A DNA stretch of 64,000 bases from Seriola aureovittata. Its lineage: Eukaryota > Chordata > Actinopteri > Carangiformes > Carangidae. Numbering within the stretch: position 1 is the first letter of the stretch; every line of letters starts with the position of its first letter. A program made the position numbers and the translations under genes. Location of the stretch: contig NC_079365.1 in the NCBI RefSeq assembly GCF_021018895.1, positions 16,653,001 through 16,717,000 on the forward strand, in the 5' to 3' direction. Under the pieces are notes generated by a model that saw only the letters and a list, made by a program, of their open reading frames with translations, searched no databases and was not told where the DNA came from. Positions 55,418 through 64,000 of this stretch are shown here, in pieces.

Positions 55418-56171
55418 GGTGCAGGACCTTGAGATGAGACTGAAAAGTTAAAGTCGTTACTATCTGGGGTTTCCTCTGGACAAACATGCACTGTAGTCTG
55501 TGTCAAGTATGACAAAAAAATAATTCATGTACAAACTCAAAGTTATTTAAAAATCAACTTCTATATTACTGAAATACATCTGGTGTCTACCTCTTTTACT
55601 CTCCTTCGTCCTTGGAGCTTACTCACAAAAATATCCTGACCTAGCTGCAAGCTTAGAAGTGCTAACAGGCATGCTACCATCCTAATTGGCTTAGGCTCCT
55701 CATCTGATTAATCACATGGTAGTATGGATGCAGAATTTACTGCATCTGTTAAAGCAAAATTAAGCTTGAAGTTACAGCTAGCTTGTGTTGCTGCTGCAAA
55801 ATGTATATAAATCTAAGTATTAGCACAGACTCATGACACTACAAAATTTCTGCCATAAAAAAGTCATTCTGCCATTAACCACATGACATGATATCCCCAA
55901 TAATCCCTCCCCCTTTTGCTTGCCAGATAAACAAGTAGACTAACTATCTAACACATTGACTCTTCCTGCAGACTGGGTTGCACATTGGAAAAAAGGACAT
56001 TAAAGATACAGCGATCCTGTTGAAAGTGCCAAAATGAATGAACACTAGATTAAAGGCGAGACTGATGCAGACACACCTAATCTAACTCACTGGCAAAGCA
56101 GATTCACTCCATGAAATCCAGCATGTAAAAGCATCCAACCAATAACTGTTCATTTACTCAGTGGAAACCAT

Positions 56172-56172
<1 letters not shown>

Positions 56173-56208
<36 letters not shown>

Positions 56209-56209
56209 G
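56173..56209. repeat. (AAT)n microsatellite in eno1 intron 1
   Basis: About 12 AAT units between the noncoding first exon and the ATG exon. Confidence 0.95.
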
Positions 56210-57009
56210 GAACTTTTACTCTTGTGATTTTCACGGATCCTTGCAGAACTCTCAGTGCAAGCTATTCTTAATAAAAAAATGTTTTTAAATTCATAACAAA
56301 TACATGTTTGGTTCATTTATCCAGCCATGTGACACAAGGCAGACTTGAATCAAATCTACAATGACTGACAATTTTGTTGTAGGAATTATTGCGAGGAATT
56401 GGCCTTGAACTAAAACCTTTGGGGTTACTGATAGGCCTGGCCTGGAGTGAGGATGAAATTAGATCAGTTGATTGTGTACAAATTAAGTATATAGTATATA
56501 TTAGAAGAGGGTAAGGGAAATACCGGTCACATTGACTGTTTGTTTGTAAAATCACTGCATCTCATTAGGAATCTGACGAGTTTTCACTCTTGCAAAGCGT
56601 TGCTGATTTGGGATTAGGCTGTGATCAATCATTGCATAAGTTTAACATATTGAAAATATGACTATCTAACCAAATAAAATACGTAAGTCGTTAAACATTA
56701 AAGCAGTATGAGTATAGAGAGTATGAACCTCTCCAAACAGTCAATGCTCCAAACACAACGTTTACGACTGCAGCGTCAGCATGAACTGGTTTGGTTTAGC
56801 TAGCTAGCTAACTAAGATGAACCCAGAAAAGACGTTACACTAAAACAAGAACAAAAGCCTGTTGACAGACAGCAACCACAAATAATTTACATATATTAAT
56901 GAGAACAACGGTGGAGAAAGTACAAATAAGTGACTGTACCTAGCTGTTAACCGCAGGAGGTAATATGGAGTTAGAGGAGTCCTTCTTCTTCTGATGTTAT
57001 TACTTGGCG

Positions 57010-58268
57010 GTGGGGAACGGGCTTTTAAGTGAATTACCGCCACCTCGTGAAAGAAGAGTTTCTTCTTCTACTTACATTTATCCGTCATGTTAGAGGCCTT
57101 GTATCCGCGTTGCTCTTCTCATAGTTTTTAATCTGAACTACACGAGATGAACACGAACACTACACAGAAAAGCTGTGGCCTGGTGTTTTTATGAGATGAA
57201 CTAAATACTTGCATAATGGAGCATTTTGCAACTTTTGTTTTGAAAAGTGTGATATGAATAGGCCCACACCTTTACTTACGTACTCGTGTATGTAGAATTC
57301 CTACTGTCACACTCATTTCCTTTCATTTCCCAGTTTTGGCTGCTGTCCATCGTTTACAGAACATAAATCATAATCTGCATTATCTCTGCATCGCCCCAGG
57401 AGCTAATAATGCTGGCTTGCTTTCACACTCTTCCCTCCTTTTACACTCTCTGAACTGGTTGTCTCTCATGAGAATAGAGTCATAAACATCTCATCATGAC
57501 AACCGCATATTGATGATATTCGCATCTCCTTTCCACATTGCTGATGTAAAACATATTAATGGCAAAAAAAAAATGAACCTGTTGTCCCTGTTTTAACAGA
57601 TGATGAAGTAGGGAAGACATAGTTCTGGTGTGTTTTCCTGAGACAATCAAAATAAATTTCAATCAAGAGCACATGACTTATTGCACATACTTTATGATAT
57701 ACTTTGATGTACTTTGTTTTGTAAAGATTTGCCATTTATATCACAGTATTATGATACAGTGTCCCACCATAGTGATATTTTTTGTCTGGGACCATTGTGT
57801 GTGTCTCTCTATGGTTATTTTGTGTCATTTTGTGTTTTTAACAGAGTTCTGTGACTTTCAAAGAAGAAATATGAAACTTCAAACAGAGGCACAGGTCCAG
57901 GGGGCAACCGACCTCTCCGGCCCTGGGCCTGTGCCTGGTAGGCAACCTGTCCATGGTTATAGGGTAATAGCAAGTCATTCTAGCTACTTTTACCTAATAA
58001 ACCGGCAAATGAGTGTAATTGACTTAGGAAATAACACCAGGCAAATTTTCACACGATCCATACCATACTAAAGCACGCATGGTGATTCTGTCCAGCAGAG
58101 GGCAGCCGTGTGTCGCACGAGTCCTACAACCTGCAGAGGAAATGAGCGGCAACCACAGAAGAAGAAACTACCCATGAATTGAATTAATGTGCTACACTGA
58201 AACATCACTGACTTTTTATTTAAAACTATCTATAAATAGACGACTGAAGTTAACTGTTTGGAGCGACA
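57010..58268. other. Divergent eno1 / ppil1 promoter interval
   Basis: Holds the eno1 first exon side at the left edge and the ppil1 5' UTR at the right. In between is AT-rich DNA with a Tc1-like terminal fragment (57990-58016, TACCTAATAAACCGGC ... GAGTGTA). An open frame at 57628-58071 overlaps that fragment and shows no recognisable domain, so I do not call it a gene. Confidence 0.5.
57990..58016 (-). repeat. Tc1-like terminal repeat fragment, inverted
   Basis: TACCTAATAAACCGGC and GAGTGTA resemble the right end of the fish Tc1-like element whose other end type is at 14905-14930. No transposase sequence accompanies it. Confidence 0.5.
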
Positions 58269-61200
58269 ATGTCAGGAATACCCCCAGACACATGGCAGCC
58301 GCCCACAGTGGCTTTTGAGACGACGTGAGTTTTTGAGTTTTTATTAAAAGCGCTGAATGCTAACTCAGCTAGCTCTCAGTAACGTGAAGTCAGTTATGTG
58401 GTTGGTGGTGTTAACTTGGTGCAGGGCTTGTTAGGTTTATTATGTTGATACCAGGATTTCTTCCAGTGCGAAAGAAAGCTGCAGATTCTGATACTTTGCC
58501 TTGGTTTTCATAATGCTGGTTTTGTGTGTATCGTTTCATTTAGCCACACGAAGTCTCAGATCACTTCACCTGGAATATTTTAGCTAAAAACTAGAATAAC
58601 ATCTGCTTAAAGAGGCTTGACAGTAACACTGACTGTGTATTGCAGGATGGGGACGGTGGTGGTGGAGCTGTACTGGAGACATGCACCAAAGACCTGCAAA
58701 AACTTTGCAGAGCTGGCCCGAAGAGGCTACTACAACAACACAAAGTTTCACAGAATAATCAAAGACTTCATGGTGCAGGGTGGAGATCCTACGGGGACAG
58801 GTGGGTTCATCATGTGCACTGATATAGCCAAAAGTATGTGGTCACGTGCTTTTGTGTTCTTTTAGTCAGGCCCTTTGTTTTACAGATCCTTAAATTCCTT
58901 TCATTTCCCGGTAAGTTTACTGGAGATATTTTTTTATGTGACAGATTCTAGGTTAAATAGTTGCCCACAGGCAGCATGAAGTTTAAGAAATATGGAGAAT
59001 AAAGATTCCAATTACAAAATGTTGAATGAAACTCATACATTGTCTCTATTTTCCATATAGTAAAAGTAAATAAAAGTAAAGTAGCTTCCAGGCTGTGCTG
59101 CAGTGCAGTCGTGTTTTCCTCTGCTTTCTGCCTTCTATATGCTTTGCGCTTGCATTATGTAATTTCCTATAGTCTACCTTTCCAAAGAGAGCTGTTTGCT
59201 TCCAGGAGACAGAAAAGTTTCAGTCAGACCAGCAGAAGACAACATTATGGCAAAATCTGCAAAGTCAGTAAGCTGCTCAGGCTGTGAACGACTTATTGAG
59301 AGAATAACGGAGCTCAAGAGGAAGATTGAAATGTTCCATTACATACTATGGTAATGGACAGACAGATTTTTATTCATGGACACTCTCCCCTGGATATGTC
59401 CTAATACCACTGGACTAGCTGAGGAGGCTCCCAGACCAGCCACAGACGACCTGGTCGTCTGTGGCAAATCCAGGAGGACGTCAAATAGGAGAACACCTAT
59501 GCTCACTCCACCACCCGAACTGTCGGTAAACAACGACTGTCGGTATGATCCTCTGAATAATACTCGTTAGTATTGTTCAGAGGATCATACCTGTTGTTGC
59601 TGAACCCAGAGAAGCTAATAACACCAGCATTAAGGATAAACAAAATCCGAGAAATAGCCCCAAAATCAATGCTAAGCCATATGTCAAGAGTAACGTGTCT
59701 AATCATGTTGAACACAGGGAATCTTAAAGAAAACTCAAGAAAAGGCCCCAAAACCACTGCTAGGCCAAGAGCCAGAAGAATTGCTGTGAACTTTACACCT
59801 GAGCCAGACACAAGTTTGATTGGGGACTCATTAACTAAGCATGTAAAAATAGCAAGGACTGAAAATCTAACCATGACTGACACATCTGTCAGGGAGCTAA
59901 CAGAGATGTTACCAGCTATCCTCTCTACACACCCAAACATTATGAACATTGTTGTCCAGACTGGGTCCTTTGACATTCTGCGAGTGAAAACTGGCTCTGA
60001 GATCCTGAAAAAAGACTTTTCCCTATTACAGGAAAACCTTGAATGACTGTGAATCTCAGCCACAACATGTTTACATTCCTAGTCCAATTCCAACTCTTGG
60101 GAACGGAATTGAATTCTTCAGCAGACTCCTTGACCTGAATACATGGCTGAAATCAGCTTGCTTCAACCGTGAGATAAAGTTTATTGAGAATTTCAATATC
60201 TTCTGGAACTTTAAAGACCGCTTTAAACCAGACAAGGTTCACCCAAACATCACTGGATCCAGGCTACCAGGAGCCAACCTACGTCATGCCCTTGGAATAC
60301 CATACACAAACAAGAACGTCCAGATAAGCACGAACGACAGCGCGCACAGACAGACAAACTTCTTTGAACGTAACTGGGATTTTAAACTGCCGGTGGCATG
60401 GTAAAACTCACCGTAGCAATCACAGACTATCCGGAATAATCTTAAATTTGTCAATACTGAGCCAAAACCAGTGTCCCTTCCTGTCACAGATCCCCAACAG
60501 CTTTTGAATGTCAAATCATCTGCTAACAACAACTCCTTCTTAGTTAATGATCTGATAACTGAAAAGAAGTTGAACTGTATGTTTTTAGTTGAGACCTGGC
60601 TAAACAGCACTACTGGTGTAGCAATACTGATAGAGACTTGTCCTCCAAACTAAAAGTTCTACCAGTCAGACATATCAGGAAAGGAGGGATTGCAGCCATT
60701 TTCTCTTCGCAGTTTGTGCTTAATGACACTGACCTGGGTGAATTTACATCATTTTATTATCCCGCTCTTAAATTGAAAGCAGAATTATCAGTACTTATCA
60801 TTACAGTACATCGGCCACCAGGAGATTCATCACTCTTTCTGCAGGAATTCTCAGAGGTGATCTTACTTGGTATCACTAGATATGATATAACTTCTTAGGG
60901 TTAGGGTTAGAGGACAACCCTTAGAGGACAAGTCTGATATCCGACTAGTCTGCCCAAAAACAAAAAGAGAGATGATTTTCAATAACCTGGGGAAGTTGAC
61001 TCCATGGATTAAATCTGAGGTTACAAGTCTTGCTGTATCTTGGATTCAGATCTAAACTTCCCACGTCAACAAGGTGACGACACCTTAGAAACATAACTAA
61101 AGTACAGCCATTTATAAACCAAAAAGATGCTGAAAGATTGAGTCTTGCCATTTCAAGCTGACTTGATCACTGCAATTCAGTTTTTACGGGGCTCCCAAAA

Positions 61201-63007
61201 AAAAATCACTGAGAGACTTCAGCTCATTCAAAACTCTGCAGCTCGGCTATTAACCAGAACCAAGAGGAGAGATCACATTAGTCCAGTTTTAGCTGCTCTG
61301 CACTGGCTTCCTGTTACATTAGAATGGATTTCAAGGTCCTCCTCCTCATATACAAAGGCCTTAATGGGCAAGGACCAAGCTACATTGCTAATTCCCTGAT
61401 TAACTATTTAACTACCTCCGAGAACACAGAGGTCATCTACTGCTGCTTTATTGAAGGTTCCCAGCAACAGCCGTAGGAAAACTGGGGATGCAGCAATCGT
61501 CAATTATGGCCCAAAGCTATGGAACACACTACATGTAGATATTAGAGATATCAGCTCACTAAGTATTTTTAAAAGAAAGCTCTTATCCTATTTAATGAAT
61601 TATTATTCTATTCATTATTATATCTCATTTTACGTTAATGTTTTTCATTTTAGATCAATGCATTTAACAATGTTATTCATTTTGTCTTTTCTTTTCATGT
61701 GAAGCACTTGGTGCATGTGATTTCGTTGTTGTAAAGCACTTTGTGCTACACACCTTGTATGAAAGGTGTTATACAAATAGGTTAAAAAGTTATTATTATT
61801 ATATAATTAGCACCAAATTACTTGTTCAACTTACATAATTATGTTTACAGTTCCATGAATTAAATTAGAACTGGAAAATATCATGTTAACAACATGCAGT
61901 GATATTTTAGACAAAGGTGTACTTCCAACTTTGTGGCACCAGTTTAGGGTTTCCTATTTCAAAACGACAGTGGCCCTACACACAAAACTAGGTCTGTAAA
62001 GAAATGGTTTTGGTGCTGAAGAACTTAGCTGCACAAAGTCTTGACACAGTCCCATCAAACCCCTTTAGGATGAACTGGAACTGCAACCAGGTGCGAGCCA
62101 GGCGCCAAAATCTTGTAGAAAGCCTTACGGGAGGAGTGGAGGCTATAATGAGGATCATTGATGATCTGATTCCTTTCTTAGTCATATCTGACTTTAAACT
62201 GAATATTTTGGGGTTTTGGTTTGTTGACTGAATAAAACAAACATCATCTTCAATACATCATCTTGGGCTTTGGAAAATAATGTCAGCCATTTGTCACTAT
62301 TTCCTGACATTTTATTGACAGGACAAAGAAATATCTTAATCGTGACAATAATTAATCCACAGATTAATCTATAATGAAAATAACTGTTAGATGCAGCCCT
62401 AGTGACTTGTCTTGTTCACTTTCCTTGATTGAGAGTAAATCTTGAGTTTTGTGATCTTTGTTTTCCTAACAGGTCGTGGCGGTGCCTCCATATTTGGTAA
62501 ACAGTTTGAAGATGAACTGAACCCAGAACTCAAATTCACAGGTAATCACAGTGGAAAAATCACAGTTAAACAGAAGGTGGCAGATGTGGAGGAGAAGAAT
62601 ATACTGTAGGTTGGGTAAATAAAGAAAAAGGCTCTTTCTTAGCTCTTTGTTGTGTTTTTTCTTGAAATCTGAATAAAATCGACCAACATAGTGTTACTGA
62701 TGCCCAACTCTTAATATGTATGTGATGCTTGAATAGCGATAGCAAGTCAGAATTTTCACTTCTGTTATTTCATCTGTGTCTGTTAGGTGCTGGAATTCTG
62801 GCCATGGCCAATGCAGGACCAGACACCAATGGAAGCCAGTTCTTCCTCACTCTCGGACCCACCCAATGGTTGGATGGAAAGCACAGTATTTTTGGAAGAG
62901 TTTACCAGGGGATGGGAGTGCTGAACCGGATCGGGATGGTGGAGACAAACGGTCAAGATCGTGCAGTTGATGATATCAAAATTGTCAGAGCTACTGTGCC
63001 CAATTAA
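58269..63007 (+). CDS. ppil1: Peptidyl-prolyl cis-trans isomerase-like 1 (spliceosomal cyclophilin)
   Basis: Nuclear cyclophilin of the activated spliceosome; the human protein binds SKIP/SNW1. Exons: 58269-58324, 58646-58800, 62473-62541, 62787-63007; sum 501 bases, 166 aa, the same as human PPIL1. The open frame begins [20 protein letters not shown]. The cyclophilin core shows [19 protein letters not shown], the catalytic arginine in [20 protein letters not shown], then [18 protein letters not shown] and [12 protein letters not shown]. Intron 2 (58801-62472) is large for this compact gene because it holds a degraded LINE and another repeat. An AATAAA at 63044-63049 follows the stop closely. 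Highly conserved; identity secure. Confidence 0.97.
59542..59591. repeat. Near-perfect hairpin: 23-bp stem, 4-base loop
   Basis: Bases 59542-59564 pair with 59591-59569 with a single T:G position (59558/59575), leaving the loop CGTT (59565-59568). The left arm reads GGTATGATCCTCTGAATAAT and onward. It lies inside LINE ORF1 remains and interrupts that frame. Confidence 0.93.
60896..60912. repeat. Short TTAGGG interstitial repeat
   Basis: TTAGGGTTAGGGTTAG, two and a half telomere units, at an internal break of the LINE remains (between endonuclease and reverse-transcriptase fragments). Its place at a deletion junction suggests repair-associated insertion. Confidence 0.75.
62195..62402 (-). repeat. 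Dispersed 'GCTGCAACTAA' element, copy 4 (ppil1 intron 2, partial)
   Basis: It ends AACTGTTAGATGCAGCCCTA. Inner words (ATCATCTTGGGCTTTGGAAA, CCTGACATTTTATTGACAGG, CACAGATTAATCTATAATGA) follow family order. The left terminus is missing. Confidence 0.7.
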
Positions 63008-64000
63008 GAAAATTTTGTTTTTTTTTTTGTTTTTTTTTTTTTAAATAAATGTCTGTTGAATTTCTAAATATGAAGAATTGGTATTTTTTCCATGAAAGTG
63101 ACCCAGCTAACCTATGGAAATTGTTGATGGATGAAAGTAATGCACTTATTCTAATGAAGTGGTTTGAACACTGTAATTTCAAAGAAATGAAAATATTCAA
63201 GTGGAATGAAGAGTCACAGTTTTTGTTATTTGGTAGTATAAAGTTGTAGGTCTATTACTGAAAATACTGTCAAAAGTCAAAGGGTAGTCTAAAGTTTTAT
63301 TGGTTGTTTGTTAAAGGTGACATTTTTTATTTTCACTTAAATTCTAAATGAATAAGATAGGTTGTGAAAACAGTTAAAGAAAGAGAACAATTGCTGCACA
63401 GATACAGTGGCTTTAGAAGGTATTTAGATCATTTGTTGAACACTTGACTGTGTGAGATTTAAAATTTAGTTACAGATTTAAAATATGGAATAAATTACAA
63501 CCAGCTTATCAGAATCTGAGTACTCCGTAGTGGTGGAGGACACAATCAGATCCTTTGTTTTAATAAAAGTAGCAATAAAACAACTTAAAAATACAGCACA
63601 TTGATCAGAAAAATGAACTCAAGGTATAAGTATTCATACTGATAGCATATATTACAATATACAAACGTTAATACTGATGATAATCAGTACACAAGTGCTT
63701 CTGTCTTCATACAGTTATTTAAATGATACCATGTGTAAAGAGGCCTCTTTTGGAGCAAAAGATGCAAAAGATTTTTGCAGGAGACCCCCAGACTAGTCTA
63801 GGACCTCTGATTCTCAGCAGTTATTCAAACCTGACAATCATTTATTGATCACTTGTCCACAAACTGGTTCACTCCCTTCTTCACATGCATACACAATGAC
63901 AATGCACAACCCATATTGCCCCAGAATGTATTTTATTATATAAATTTCAAGTCATATAGAAAGACAAAAATTATATAAAAAACCCTCTTCAGTATATTAA
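63008..64000. other. ppil1 3' flank
   Basis: AT-rich sequence without a recognised gene or repeat. A minus-strand AATAAA-like word near 63930 could mark the end of a gene that continues to the right, but no coding exon is visible here. Confidence 0.4.
63044..63049 (+). promoter_or_regulatory. ppil1 polyadenylation signal
   Basis: AATAAA 36 bases after the ppil1 stop, behind a T-rich stretch. Confidence 0.6.

Larger units (their letters stand above)
59200..61803 (+). mobile_element. Degraded L2/CR1-type LINE in ppil1 intron 2
   Basis: ORF1 remains start at 59247 ([20 protein letters not shown], a cysteine plus coiled-coil head). An SGNH-esterase-like segment follows (IGDSLTKHV near 59818, [11 protein letters not shown] near 59946, and DKVHPN near 60231, the usual Asp-His end). 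Next are endonuclease fragments of ORF2 (FLVETWLN near 60583, [20 protein letters not shown]). Most of the reverse transcriptase is gone; its C-terminal piece returns at 61145-61400 ([27 protein letters not shown]). The 3' end carries GTAAAGCACTTTGTGC, TTATACAAATA and ATT repeats. Frames are broken by stops and deletions, so the copy is inactive. Confidence 0.85.

Noticed and set aside
57628..58071. 147-aa plus-strand frame between eno1 and ppil1
   Set aside because: It overlaps a Tc1-like terminal fragment, shows no domain and has no upstream promoter or splice evidence.
60896..60912. TTAGGG repeats as sign of a chromosome-end fusion
   Set aside because: Only two and a half units inside a LINE, and a similarly short CCCTAA stretch at 14783; too short for a fusion point.

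Overview
This window reads as nuclear DNA of a teleost fish, most likely a percomorph. Genes are split into many short exons with GT-AG introns. Intergenic DNA is AT-rich and full of microsatellites. The dispersed repeats are ones familiar from ray-finned fish: a tRNA-derived SINE with a CT-rich body, L2-type LINE remains, Tc1 and hAT miniature elements, and 'GCTGCAACTAA' elements. Exons were placed by hand from reading frame, splice sites and family similarity. In every complete gene except slc26a6 (last exon unresolved) the exon lengths sum to an exact open reading frame.

Layout from left to right: p4htm (+, 3' part only; ER transmembrane prolyl 4-hydroxylase) converges on slc26a6 (-, 18 exons found, at least 803 codons; anion exchanger). 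kbtbd12 (+, 620 aa; BTB-kelch) converges on iho1/ccdc36 (-, 440 aa; meiotic double-strand-break factor). The c1orf159 homologue (+, 199 aa; small type I membrane protein) has a long, repeat-rich 3' end. perm1 (+, 1060 aa; PGC-1/ERR-induced muscle regulator) converges on a rere paralogue (-, 17 exons, 1192 aa; atrophin corepressor) that starts at an internal-type first exon and has no BAH domain. eno1 (-, 11 coding exons, 434 aa; alpha-enolase) lies upstream of rere, and ppil1 (+, 166 aa; spliceosomal cyclophilin) carries a degraded L2-type LINE in its large intron.

The genes do not form one pathway. They are conserved-synteny blocks: relatives of human 3p21/3q21 genes (P4HTM, SLC26A6, IHO1, KBTBD12) beside relatives of 1p36 genes (C1orf159-PERM1, RERE-ENO1), with PPIL1 (human 6p21) at the end.

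The points most worth a second look are: the BAH-less rere copy; a composite inverted repeat inside the putative c1orf159 3' UTR; a near-perfect 23-bp hairpin inside the ppil1 intron LINE; a MEF2-like site joined directly to an E-box in front of perm1; the changed C-terminus of enolase; and several well-bounded transposon remnants. I saw no convincing tRNA, rRNA or CRISPR locus and no unknown multigene system.
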